From NCBI RefSeq assembly GCF_003945595.2, contig NW_024104895.1, positions 1 through 64,000 of the forward strand: a stretch of 64,000 bases of DNA, read 5' to 3'. Positions 23,536 to 34,884 of the stretch are shown here, one piece after another. Under the pieces are notes generated by a model that was not told the origin of the DNA, searched no databases, and worked only from the letters and a program-made list of their open reading frames with translations. The DNA comes from Pipra filicauda. Taxonomy: Eukaryota > Chordata > Aves > Passeriformes > Pipridae. The translations under genes and the position numbers were made by a program. Within the stretch, counting starts at the first letter, position 1, and every line of letters begins with the position of its first letter.

Positions 23536-25986
23536 ACCAATGATCCCACTCTGGACCATCCAAATTGTGACATCAGCAGCTCATTGGAAGAGGGAAATGT
23601 CCCCAGTTTGGTGTTTGAGAGAGAGATGGATGAGAGATGTGAGCAGGGTGCCTGAGGTGCAGCTGATCCCCCCTGGACTGTCTCCTTCCTTCCCCCTGAG
23701 CAGGGCTGGGAGCACCTGGGGAAATTCCTCTTGTTCCTGCAGTCCCTCCTGTGGGATTTTTCCCACCCTCTGGTTCCAAATGGATTTGGGGCCTGGCCGT
23801 TCTCCTCAGGCCGTGACCCGCAGGGAGGTGTTGTGGTGACTCCCAGAGGGAAAGGGGAGGAGAAAAGGGTGTCCTGTTCTACCCACAATTATGTTCCCCT
23901 TCCCAATTTCCTGGTGCCCTCAGATTCCCAGAGTCCCTCAGTAGCTACACGAGAGGGGACACCAGACTGAGCAGGAGGTGTCTGTCCTGTTGTCCTGGTT
24001 TTGACTGGGATAATGGACTGGTTTACAGTCACTGCCCACAACAGGGACTTGTCTCAGCACAGAATCCTGGAATCATGGACTGCGTTGGGTGGGAAGGGAC
24101 CTTAAAGCTCATCCTGTGCCACCCCCTGCCATGGGCAGGGACACCTTCCACTAGCCCAGGTTACTCCGAGCCCCGTCCATCCTGGCCTTTGACGCTTCCA
24201 GGGATGGGGCAGCCACAGCTTCTCAGGGCAACCTGTACCAGGGCCTCCCCCCTCACAGGGAAAACTTTCTTCCCAATATCCCCCTAAGCCTGTCCTCTGT
24301 CAGTGGGAAGCCATTCCCCCTTCTCCCATCCCTACAGCTCCTTGGCCAAATTCCCTCTGCAGCTCTCTGGGAACCCCTCGAGGCACTGGAAGGGGCTCTA
24401 AGGCCTCCCTAGAGCCTTCTCTTCTCCAGGCTGAACAGTCCCAATTGTCCCAGCCTGTCCCCAGAGCAGAGGGGCTCCAACCCTCCAAGCATCTTTGTGG
24501 CCTCCTCTGGATCCACTCCAACAGGTCCATTCCTCCTGATCTGGGCCCCCCGAGCTGGAGGCAGCACTGCAGGTGGGGTCTCACCTGAGGGCAGCAGAGG
24601 GGCACATTCCCCTCCTCCCCTGCCCCCGGGATGAGCCTCACACACGGGGGGTTTCCGGGCTGGCTCGTGTCCCATTTGTCACCCACCAGCACCCCCAGAG
24701 CCCTCTCCCAGCAGGTTCTTCCATCCCTTCCTCCCCCAGCCTGCACCGATCCCGGGGGTTGCCCTGACCCGGCTGCACCACCTTGGTCTTGTCCAACCTC
24801 AGCAGATTCCCGTGTGTGCCAGGAAACGGGGGGAAGGGGAATTCACCCGACTCTTGGAGATTTGTTTGTCTGCTGGTGCCCCAGGGAAAAACAAAACCCT
24901 GGCAGTCTCATCTAGTCTGTCCCATATTCCACCCAGGAACCCTCCACCAAACAGATCCACCATGAGGTGGGGGGAATTCCAGTGCCCTTTTTCGGACACT
25001 GACACGTCACAGCCAAAGGAAAACCCCTCAGTGGATATTTCCACCAGTTACTCCAGCATCAACAGAACTAGCAGTACCTTTATAAAGGACTCCCTCCAAC
25101 AGTCTGAGGAATAACACTCTTTATTAATACAAATTGGCACAGGTTAGAGGTTCGTGGTGGTCAGGGACAGGGTCTGGCTGCAAAACCACACTTTGAACAA
25201 TGTCAAAATTGTTGTTAAAGCAAAGCAAAGCACAACCTCTACACCAAACCAATCCACAACTACATTAGGAAGCAAAAGCCAGCTCTAGTCCTTCCAAGCA
25301 GTGACTAACACGCAAAGCTGACACTTCCCACCCAGCACAGGCGTCCCTGAGGGGAGGAAGGCAGGTTCAACCCCTCTGTTGATCCCAGATTTTCAGTGGA
25401 AATCTCCCTCCAGTTCTTTTCCCATTGAGGGTTTCTACTGAGAAGTGCTACAATTGTTTCTGGGTGCCTGGGGAGCTTTTTGGGGCATCATGACCTTATC
25501 CCAGCTGGGAAGCAGCAGCTGGAGTCTCTTTGCTGTCCAGGAAGCAGCAGCTGGTTTTCCTCTCTAATTCCTGTTCTATGTTAACTTTTAGCCTTCTCTC
25601 TCTCTCCACACTCTGGGACCATTTCTCTGGCTTGTCCAGGTCCCCCTGGATGCCATCCCATCCCTCAGGTGTGTCACCTGCCCCACTCAGCTCAGTGTCA
25701 CGGGCTCAGGGTGCCCTCCATCCCTTGGCCTCCATCATTAAGGAAGATGCCGGATACTGGGGCCAGGAGTGAGGAACTGGAGGGTGTGGAGTCCAGCTGG
25801 GGATTCCTTGCTGGGGATAAGGACAGTGGGATTGGGAAGGGGGCAGCAGTCCTCAGCCTCTGGAGGTGTCTCCTGCAGAGAGGGAAGGACAGGAATGGCT
25901 TGGAGAAAGATCTTGCAAACTGCCAGGGGAGGAGGTGCCCAGGATGAGATGGAATTCCCTGTGGTGGAGGCAATCACATCCCCTTG
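23536..25986. other. palindrome spacer, locus 1; no gene seen
   Basis: A unique 2.45-kb spacer between inverted arms. It contains a CR1 fragment (24,080-24,830) and an unidentified AT-rich stretch with AATAAT-like tails near 25,110-25,300. The same spacer occurs inverted at 41,281-43,756, with long stretches identical. No spliced gene or recognisable domain was found. Confidence 0.6.
24080..24830 (-). mobile_element. CR1 LINE 3' fragment
   Basis: The plus-strand text GTTGGGTGGGAAGGGACCTT and CCCCTGCCATGGGCAGGGAC is the reverse complement of the CR1 3' end. Upstream on the minus strand come GGCTGGGACAATTGGGACTG and TTCAGCCTGGAGAAGAGAAG. It is truncated at the 5' end. Confidence 0.9.
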
Positions 25987-25989
25987 GGG

Positions 25990-26864
25990 TGCAGGGGCTG
26001 TAAATGCCCCCCCTGAGCGGCTTCACCTCCCCTGGGCCCCTCCTCAGTCAACGTTCCTCAATTATCCAACAAACGAGGCACGAAGCAGAAAAGGGCAAAA
26101 GGAAAATCTTCCAGGTCACTGCCGGCTCCTGGGGAAAATGCAAGGCAAATAGTCAAGTCATTCAGCTGAGATGTTTTCCCAGCTGCCCCACAATGGTCTC
26201 TTGTGTCTGGTCAGGGGCCCGTAAGGATGGAAGGTGTTGCGGAACTGTGGCCAAAGGTGAGTGGAGAATTGAGGCTGTGGCAGGTGGCGGGAGCCCCCGC
26301 TCAGTGGCTGTCCTTGATCTGTGCCCACGGGGGTCCCAGCCCAGAGGGGCCTGTGAGGCGGGTGGGGAGGGAGGGAGAGTGGGGCGGGAAGGTGCCATCC
26401 TGCTGAGGGCCAGCGCTGGGCCCAGGGCAGGGCAGGGCCATCCCTGGGGACAGGGGCACTGGGGCAGCTGTGTGCCAGGGCCAGCCCAGTGTGGAGCCAG
26501 AGCCCTGCTGGGCTGCCAGGGCCTGGCCCCCCCTGCCTGGGCCAGCTGAGCAGAGCGGGGCCCGGCTGATGCGGGAGGACACGGTGTGCCCAGCTGGGAC
26601 AGGGGCAGGGCCAGCAAAGGGCATCTGCCCCTCTGGGCTCTGCTCGGGGAGGCCGTGGCTGGGCCTGCACCACTTGGGGGCTGCAGTGCCCGCAAATGGG
26701 CTGGAGCCGGGCACTGCCACCACCCCAGCACTTCCCTGGGCCCAGCCCTTGTGTGCCAGGGCCAGCATTGCCCAGTGCTCCCCAGTGCCTGCCCAGACTG
26801 GAGAGCCCAGTCACCCGCCTGTGCCCATTGCCCGTCAGCCCCTTTATCTCCCAGCTCCCTGTTT
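25990..26864 (-). repeat. right 0.88-kb inverted-repeat arm, locus 1
   Basis: Reverse complement of 22,658-23,535. It ends at GCTCCCTGTTT, where the reversed CRE-like array begins. Confidence 0.9.
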
Positions 26865-26867
26865 CCA

Positions 26868-28680
26868 TGTGACATCATATCCTTCATATCCTTCCTGTGA
26901 CATCACATCATCCCTCTGACATCCCAACCTCCTCTGCGACATCACAGCCTCCCCTGTGACATCACATCCTTCCTCTGACATCACATCCTCGTTTCTGAAG
27001 TCACATCCTTCCTGTCAATCTTATCCTCCCCTGTGACCTACCGTCCTCCCAGTGACATCACGTTCTTCTCTGTGATATCACGTCCTTCTATTTGACATCA
27101 CATCCTTCCTGTGACATTACATCCTCCATTGTGACATCATATCCTTGATATCTTCCCTATGACATCACATCCTTCTGGTGACACCACATCCTTCATGTCT
27201 CCCTGTGACATCACATTCTCCTCTGTGACTTCACATCCTCCCTTTGATATCACATCCTTCATATCCTCGCTGTGACATCATATCCTCCTTGTTACATCAC
27301 ATCCTCCTCTGTGACATCACATCCTTCCTGAAACATCACATCCTTCCTGTGACATCACATCCTCCTCTGTGACATCACATCTTTCACATCCTCTTCTATG
27401 ACCTCACATCCTCCTTTGTGACATCACATCCTTCACATCCTCCTCTGTGACATCACATCCTCCTCTGTGACATCACATCATTCTCACCCTTCCTATGATA
27501 TCACATCATCCCTGTGACATCATATCCTCCTCTGTGGCATCACATCCTCCTCTGTGACATCACATCTTTCACATCCTCTTCTATGACCTCACATCCTCCT
27601 TTGTGACATCACATCCTTCACATCCTCCTCTGTGACATCACATCCTCCTCTGTGACATCACATCATTCTCACCCTTCCTATGATATCACATCATCCCTGT
27701 GACATCATATCCTCCTCTGTGGCATCACATCCTTCCTGTGACATCACATCCTTCTCAGTGACCTCACATCCATGCTTTGACATCGCAACCGTCATCTGAA
27801 ATCACATCCTTTACATCCTCCTCTGTGACATCACATCCTTCCTGTGACATGACATCTCTCCTGTGACATTACAACCTCCCCATAACATCACAGCTGTGAC
27901 ATCAAGGGTCCTCTATAACGTAACATCTATCATATGACATCCTACCTGTGACATCACTTTCTTCTCTGTCACATCACATCCTTCACATCCCCTTCTGTGA
28001 CATCACATCCTGCACTGTGACGTCACATCCTCCCCGTGACCTCACATCGTAACTGTGACATCAGATTCTTCCTGTGACATCACATCCTCCACTGTGATAT
28101 CACATCCTCCCTGTGACATCACATCTTCCCTGTGACATCACATCCTCCTCTGTGACATCACAATCTTCCTGTGACATCACAATCTTCCTGTGACATCACA
28201 TCCACGCTTTGACATCACAACCGTCATCTGAAATCACATCCTTTACATCCTCTGTGACATCACAATCTTCCTGTGACATCACATCCTTCCAGTGACATCA
28301 CATCCTCCTCTGTGACATCACATCCTCCTCTGTGACGTCATGTCCTCCCTGTGACATCACATCCTCCTCTATGACATCACATCATTCTTGTGACATCACA
28401 TCTCTCCCGTGACATCACATCCTCCCCAAGACATCACAACTCTTCTTGTGACATCAAGGGTCCTCTATGACGTAACATCTGTCATATGGCATCCTTCCTG
28501 TGACATCACATCCTTCACATCCTTCCTGTGACATCACATTCTCCCCTGTGACATCACATCCTTCATATCCTCCCTGAGACATCGCATTCTTCACATTCTT
28601 GCTGTGACATCACATCCTCCTCTGTGACGTCACATCCTCATCTGTGACATCACATCCTCCTCTAAGACATCACATCCTTC
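26868..28680 (-). repeat. CRE-like minisatellite, right inner block
   Basis: Reverse-complement units CTCCTCTGTGACATCACATC of about 20 bp. It includes a local duplication of about 180 bp: the run CATCTTTCACATCCTCTTCTATGACC occurs near 27,380 and again near 27,563 with the same neighbours. Confidence 0.9.
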
Positions 28681-28685
28681 AAGTG

Positions 28686-29973
28686 TGTATTGGGACGAAG
28701 CTGGGATGATATTTTTGGTCTGTGTTTGGCCTTAGCCACCTGCAGAAGTTTGTAGTTCTCCCTGCCAAGTTCATTGATAAAACAGTGAACTTGGCCTTGG
28801 AGGGAGAACTTCTGTATAAACTCTTTTAATTGGTCTCTTGTGATTGGTCAATGGCTCATCAAGGGCATTTGGAGGAGAAAGTGACGATGAAATGAGGAAG
28901 GCTCTCCCCCAGCCTCAATTGGGAAAGACCCCCAGGACTCACTGTGCCGGCGTGAGGGGATTTCCAAAGTTCTCACGCGTGCACAGGAGGGGGGCACTGA
29001 CATAACCAAGGGGGTGGGATTGAGAACCCCTGACGGGGCGGTGCTGGCCACACCTCCCCGGGGCAGGAGTGCTCAATGAACTGTATAAAAGCAGACACGT
29101 TTTCCGTGTGTGGGGCCGGCTCTTCACGAAGGACCAAGTTGCTTTTAGCGGGGACGCCTGCTGGAGTGGGAGCCTGCCAGCCCTCCGGTGTAGCAGTGAA
29201 TCTGATGAGAAACTTGTTTAAACATGTCTTAAAATGGCTCTTTGTGGTCCCTTTGCAAACACGTGTTTCTTCTTCCCAACACCCCCCACAGCAACTGTTA
29301 TCTCCTATGCAGGAATGTCCTGGGAAAGGTGTCCTGAGGTGTCCCACCCTTTACCTGATGGTTTTTTCTGTGTGACCCTGAACTTGTGATTGGTTCCCCT
29401 TTGACCCTCCTAAAAGCCTTATAAACCCCTTCCCAACAATAAACTCTCTCTTGCCTCCTCTCCACGCCGGCGTGCTGTCTCTGTGCCTGCCATGGAGCCA
29501 CGTGGGTGCTGGGGGGAGGGGAGGGCACCTCTCCCCTCCAGGCTCGGGGCCTGAAAAACCCTGTCGCTGGAGTCCCCTTTCCCTGTCCCTCAAGACGTCG
29601 GAATGGTTCTTCAGATGGAGAAGGAACTAGAACGGGGCTCCCCCACGTCGTGGGTGGGGAAAAGGGATCCAGACTCCGGAACACGCAGCTGCTGCAGAGA
29701 GGCTTTAGAGGTGGTTAGAGTGGGTAAGACTTTCTTAGAAGTGACACCTGGGTGAGTAGGGTGTTGCGCCTCCCTTTTAGGTTCTTTTGGTTCACTTTTC
29801 TCCTTCCTAATCCCATTCTCTTGCGGGCCCGTTTTTTCCCTTCTCTCCTGTAAGCCACCTTTCATAATAAATGGTTACTGGGTTGCCTAGCAACGGTGCC
29901 TAGTTTTCCATGTTCCAGAATCTCTGGAACCTGTTTTTCCCCAGTACAGTAACTCTTCCCCCTCCCCGTTACA
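28686..29973 (+). mobile_element. LTR with nested insertion (right palindrome arm)
   Basis: 1,288 bp with TGTATTGG..GTTACA ends and the 5-bp target duplication AAGTG (28,681-28,685 and 29,974-29,978). TATAAAA is at 29,084-29,090 and an AATAAA lies near 29,868, consistent with plus orientation. It is interrupted by another element at 29,189-29,673. No coding region for retroviral proteins is visible. Confidence 0.8.
29189..29673 (+). mobile_element. nested LTR-like insertion
   Basis: 485 bp flanked by the 6-bp duplication CTCCGG (29,183-29,188 and 29,674-29,679). It begins TGTAGCAGTG and carries a CCAAT-type GATTGGT (29,388), TTATAAA (29,419) and AATAAA (29,438) in the usual LTR order. The right end reads CCAGA instead of a canonical CA. 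The homologous site in the left arm is empty. Confidence 0.7.
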
Positions 29974-30430
29974 AAGTGACATCACATTCATCCTGTGACA
30001 TCACATCCATCCTCTGTGACATCACATCCTTCATATCCTCCATGGGACGTCACATCTCCTTCTGTGACATCACATCCTCCACTGTGACATCACATTCTCC
30101 GCTGTGACATCACATCCATCCTCTGTGACATCACATCCTTCATATCCTCCATGGGACGACACATCTCCTTCTGTGACATCACATCCTCCACTGTGACATC
30201 ACATTCTCCACTGTGACATCACATCCACCCTGTGACATCTCATCCTCCCCTCTGACATCACATCATCCCTGTGACATCACATCTTCCTCTGTGACATCAC
30301 ATCCTCCACTGTGACATCACATCCTCCTCTGTGACATCACATTCTCCGCTGTGACATCTCATCCTCCCTGTGACATCTCATCCTCCCCGCTGACGTCACA
30401 TCATCCCTGTGACATCACATTCTCCTGTGA
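29974..30430 (-). repeat. CRE-like minisatellite, right outer block
   Basis: Units GTGACATCACATCCTC(C) of about 20 bp, mirroring 19,690-19,905 but longer. Confidence 0.85.
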
Positions 30431-31070
30431 GATCCTGATGTCCTCGGCTTCCCAGAGTCCCTCAGTAGCTACACGAGGTTGGAAGGAACGAGACGCAGCA
30501 GGAGGTCTCTGTCCTGTTGTCCTGGTTTTGACTGGGATAATGGACTGGTTTACAGTCACTGCCCACCACAGGGACTGGCCTTGTCTCAGCACAGAATCCT
30601 GGAATCATGCACTGGTTTGGGCCCAAAAGAGCCAGAACCCTGCTGGGCTGCCAGTCCCTGCCCCCCCCCGCCTGGGCCAGCTGAGCAGAGCGGGGCCCGG
30701 CTGATGCGGGAGGACACGGTGTGCCCAGCTGGGACAGGGGCAGGGCCAGCAAAGGGCATCTGCCCCTCTGGGCTCTGCTCGGGGAGGCCGTGGCTGGGCC
30801 TGCACCACTTGGGGGCTGCAGTGCCCGCAAATGGGCTGGAGCCGGGCACTGCCACCACCCCAGCACTTCCCTGGGCCCAGCCCTTGTGTGCCAGGGCCAG
30901 CATTGCCCAGTGCTCCCCAGTGCCTGCCCAGACTGGAGAGCCCAGTCACCCGCCTGTGCCCATTGCCCGTCAGCCCCTTTATCTCCCAGCTCCCTGTTTC
31001 CCTGATCCCGGGCTCCTGGTGCCCCAAGATGGGGGGCAGTGCCAGCCCCCCTTGCCTGCAGAGACTGGGG
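30431..31070 (-). repeat. mirror of the gene A upstream flank
   Basis: Reverse complement of 19,136-19,690, including a few hundred bases of the upstream flank of the peptide gene. The gene itself is absent: at about 31,070 the sequence passes into the CRE-like array. Confidence 0.75.
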
Positions 31071-31108
31071 AGCATCCTCCTCTGTGACATCACATCCTCC
31101 TCTGTGAC

Positions 31109-32396
31109 TGTCGTAGTTTGAGACCCCTAAAATCCAATTCCCAGGTCCAAGCCCCCTCCCACATCTCACCCCAGTGTGAGAGGGGTTTCCCAGACACACA
31201 GAAGACTCAATATGGGATGAAGGGAATTTTATTACAATCACTACAAAATAAATATTATAATACATCATATACATAATCCTAACTGTCTCTCCTATGATTA
31301 ATCAGTATTTACATTGGATCAAATCTCTTCTCTCTCCAATAAATGTTCAGAAGGGAAGAAGGAAAAGATCTTTTCCACTCATGAGCAGCAGTGTCTCTCT
31401 TCTTCCATGCAGCAGCTGTAGCTGGATTGTTGTAGCTGGATCTCTTTCCAATAGACACCAGGGGGGTCTCCTCTCACCCCTCTTGGCTCCTCAACTCCAA
31501 TCAAAGGTCTCTCTCTCTTCCGTGGACTGCGATAGCAGGGACAGGCTCGCCTCACCGTGTTATATCATGAAGTGCAGGGGGCTTTGTGACGGTCCCTTCC
31601 TCAGGGGATTCAAGCTCCCCTGAGTCAGAACGTTAGGGCAGCTTTCAGTTGAAAGTCTTTGCCTGGAGCGGTCCATCAGAGCTCCTGTGCTCTGTCTCAG
31701 GCTGCCAGCTGGGCAGCAGTGGGGGCGAGGCCCTCCTCCGCATTCCTTCTGCCCGTCCCGCTCCAGCTCCGGGACGTCTCCGAGCTCTCAGCTCCTCTCT
31801 CCCCAGTGCTGCTGCATTCCAAGACTCCCCTGAAGTGGGAGTCCACCCCCTCCTCCTCTCTGGGAGGTCTCAGAGGGGTTTTGGGGAATTTTGGATTCAG
31901 TTCTTACCCCAAACTCTGTCTCTGTCAAGCTTAGTCTTGCTCTGTTGCCGGCTCTGTCTCTCCTTCAGACATCTCTCTGTCTCTCTGCTCAGCTGCATGC
32001 TTGTTTCTGATCTCCTGGGCTTTCTGCCATAGCCTCTGCTCAGTGCTGTCTCTGCCGCCGCCTTTCCGTCTTCTGCTGCCCACTCCCACTGGAGAAAGAC
32101 TCCCGGCTTCTCAGTCACAGACCTGGGTCAGTTTAACACTGTTTCCCAGTTTCTCTGACCCCAACCGGGGGCTGGGGGGCCGTGGCCCCCCATCGGGGCT
32201 CCTGCCCCCGCTCCTCATGGCTTCAGAACATGGCCACTTCTTCTCCAACAACTACATCATCCTCCTTTTCCAGTCTGATGGGATATGTTTAATTTTGCAG
32301 GAGTGCTGATTGGGTCAACCCCAAGAGAGACACCACCCCCTCGGGGGTTACCATGTTTTTAACTCCAGGGGGAAAACTCTTTTTTCCCCCACCACA
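31109..32396 (-). mobile_element. solo LTR in the CRE-like array
   Basis: 1,288 bp with TGTCGTAG..CCACCACA ends and a perfect 5-bp target duplication GTGAC (31,104-31,108 and 32,397-32,401), which lies inside one array unit. Orientation is minus: the AATAAA is the complement of TTTTATTACAATC near 31,228. It is unrelated in sequence to the 28,686 element. No internal retroviral genes. Confidence 0.8.
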
Positions 32397-32848
32397 GTGA
32401 CATCACATCCTTCACATTCTTGCTGTGACATCACATCCTCCTCTGTGACATCACATCCTCCTCTGTGACATCACATCTCCTCTGTGGCATCACAACTCCC
32501 AGTGACATCACATCCTCCTATGTGACATCACATCCTCCCTGTGTCATCACATCCTCCTCTATGACATCACATCTCCCCTGTGACATCACATCTTTCCTGT
32601 GACATCAAATCCTTCTCTGTGACATCACTTCTCCTCTGTGACATCACATCAGTCCTGTGACATCACATTCATCATATGACATCGCATCCTTCCTGTGATA
32701 TTATATCATCCCTGTTACTTCATGTCCTTGTGGTGACATCACATCTTTCCTATGACATCACATCCTTCCCATTACATCACATCTCCCCTGTGACATCACA
32801 ACTCCCCTGTGACATCACAACTCCCCTGTGACATCACATTCATCACTG
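32397..32848 (-). repeat. CRE-like minisatellite continuation
   Basis: The GTGACATCACATCCTCCTC-type array continues after the solo LTR and ends at ATTCATCACTGTGG, where the GGGACTGG array begins. The same junction occurs at 47,545 in the second copy. Confidence 0.85.
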
Positions 32849-33700
32849 TGGGGACTGGGGGGGACTGGGGGGCACTGAGAGGGTCTGGGAGAGGCTGGGG
32901 GGACTGGGGGGGACTGTGAGGGACTGGGAGGGATGAGGAGGGACTGAGGGGGACTGGGAGGCGATTGGGAGCAACTGAGGGTGATTCAAAGAAACCTCTG
33001 CCAATCTGAAAAGCACTTTTATTACGGCCGGGGAATGCAAAGGGGTAGGTGTCCTCCCCAGAGCACTCCGCCGAGCCAGGAAATAACATAGCCTTTTATA
33101 CAGTTTGAAAGTAGCAAGCTCAAAATTATCTTTACACACACTCTTTTTGCAGTCTGTCTTATCTAAATAGACATCTAGTTTTACTTCCTATTCTTACTGT
33201 TATAGAGTAGTTACATAAAGTTTTATCATTTCAAACAGTTACAGGTTATACACATACACTCCTTTGCAGTTTGCTTTATCTAAATAGACACTTAGTTTTA
33301 CCTCCTATTCTTACCATTATAGAGTAGTTACATAAAGTTTTATCACTTCAAACAGTTTCAGGTTACACACCCTTCTCTACGTGCTAAAAGCTTTTCCCTA
33401 TTCTCTAAGCTTGTTATCTCAATTGCCCACAGTTTGGTCAGAGACTTTTAAGCAGTTTTACATTTTGCAAAGTCACACCTTCGTAGCTAAATATCTAATA
33501 TTTTATTTCATTCTCTATTTCAGTGGGAACTGGGAGGGACTGGAGGGAGATTGGGAAGGACTGGGGTGGACTGGGAAGGGAATAAGTGGGATAAACTGGG
33601 AGGACCTGTGTTTGACTGGGAGGGGACTGGGAGCAATTGGGGGGCACAGGGAGGGACTGGGGGAGCACTGAGTGGGACTGGGAGGCACTGGGAGGAAGTG
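32849..33700 (+). repeat. GGGACTGG-type minisatellite, interrupted
   Basis: Short units of about 10-11 bp (GGGACTGGGA) run 32,849-32,981 and 33,523-33,700 and are split by an LTR-like element. The undisturbed version lies at 47,552-47,905. Confidence 0.8.
32982..33522 (-). mobile_element. LTR-like insertion in the GGGACTGG array
   Basis: 541 bp beginning TGATTCAAAG and ending CTATTTCA, absent from the duplicate at 47.7 kb. The reverse strand carries AATAAAA (opposite 33,015). GAGGG before and GTGGG after may be a one-mismatch target duplication. Confidence 0.6.
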
Positions 33701-33889
33701 GGAGGACCCCTCCCCAACTGTGACCCCCCTGTGACCTCCCTTGTGCCCCCCCACGTTCCTGGGGTGCCACGGGAAGAACATCCTGCTGTCCAACGGGAAC
33801 AGAACGGCCTCCAGGCTCTCCAGCTACAACCAGGGGCTGGTGGTTGTGGGGCAGCCCCTCCCCCCAGCCGCCTCTTCCACGTACCCCTC

Positions 33890-34370
33890 CCTGGTGATGT
33901 CACAGGGGAGCGCGGTGATGTCATACGGGGCATGGTGATGTCATTTGGGACCATGGTGATGTCATAGAGGAATGTGGTGATGTCATAGGGACTGTAGCGA
34001 TGTCATAGGGGCTGTGGTGATGTCACAGGGGAGAATGGGGATGTCATAGGAGAACGTGGTGATGTCATGGGGGCGTGGTGATGTCACAGGGAGCATGGTG
34101 ATGTCATAGGGGACTGTGGTGATGTCAGAGTGGAACGTGGTGATGTCATAGAGGGCAGAGTGATGTCATATGAGAATGCGATGATGTCATAGGGGGCATG
34201 GTGATGTCATAGGGGAAATTGTGATGTCATAGATTAACATGGTGATGTCATAGTGGACCATGGTGATGTCATAGGGGAATGTGCTGATGTCATAGGGAGA
34301 GTGCTGATGTCATAGGGGAACGTAGTGACGTCACAGGGGAACGTGCTGATGTTTGGGGGTAGCTGTGTGA
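33890..34370 (+). repeat. 21-bp intronic minisatellite in NHR copy 1
   Basis: Units GTGATGTCATAGGGGAATGTG of about 21 bp. The core GTGATGTCA is the same as in the CRE-like arrays elsewhere in the window. Confidence 0.85.
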
Positions 34371-34619
34371 TGACATCACTCCGTGTGTCGATGACATCAC
34401 TCCATGTGTCGATGACATCACCGTGGTTGTCGATGGTGTCACGGTGACGTCACGATGACATCACCCAGGTGCAGATCGACACCCTGAACCCGCAGTGGAG
34501 CTCCTCGCTGGCCCTGGGGGTCACGGGGACCCCCCTGGGCACTCCCCTCTCCTTTCCTGCACCCACGGCCTCAAGTGCCCGGCCTGGAATGGTCAGGGAA
34601 CGCCCAAAATATCCCCCCA

Positions 34620-34860
34620 ACCCCTCCCGGGACCCTCAAATCTCTCCTGGGACCCCCAACCCCCCCGGGACCCCCAACATCCACCAGGGACCCCCAACCC
34701 CCTCCACCCCCATACTGGACCCTGACCACCCCCCCCCAGAGCCCCAAACCACCCCCAGGGCCCTCAGATTAACCCCACCCCCCTGGGACCCCCAGCATCC
34801 AGTAGGGTGGATCCCCCAAACCCCCCACCCCCAACCTGGATCCTGCAGAGGAGGGGGGGT
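34620..34860 (+). repeat. C-rich degenerate repeat after NHR piece b
   Basis: Loose CCTGGGACCCCCAACATCC-type units between NHR pieces b and c. Confidence 0.6.
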
Positions 34861-34884
34861 TTTCCACAACGCCAGGAAGGTCAG

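Larger units (their letters stand above)
19136..31070. repeat. imperfect palindrome of about 12 kb
   Basis: The order of blocks on the left (19,136-19,680 flank, CRE-like array, LTR at 19,911, CRE-like array, 0.88-kb arm at 22,658-23,535) is mirrored on the right (arm 25,990-26,864, array, LTR at 28,686, array, 30,440-31,070 flank), around a unique spacer at 23,536-25,986. Array lengths and the LTR differ between the arms: the left array is longer and the left LTR lacks a nested insertion. Confidence 0.8.
33753..34875 (+). pseudogene. NHR-domain (NEURL4-like) pseudogene, copy 1
   Basis: Three exon-like pieces give consecutive parts of a Neuralized homology repeat. Piece a, 33,762-33,880: [20 protein letters not shown], then [13 protein letters not shown]. 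Piece b, 34,469-34,590, after an AG acceptor: VQIDTLNPQWSSSLALGVTG. Piece c, near 34,858-34,884: VFHNARKVREL. NHR domains occur in Neuralized E3 ligases and in NEURL4, whose sequence this resembles most. It is broken. In piece a, RLFHV lies one base out of frame after the C-run at 33,856-33,866. In piece b, GLKCPAW lies out of frame. There is no AG acceptor directly before piece a. The intron a-b is filled by a minisatellite. NEURL4 as the parent is an inference from motif memory. Confidence 0.62.

Noticed and set aside
24812..25114. 100-aa frame identical at 42,163-42,465
   Set aside because: Identity reflects recent duplication of the spacer, in which non-coding parts are just as conserved. 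It has no recognisable domain, and frames on the other strand are equally preserved.
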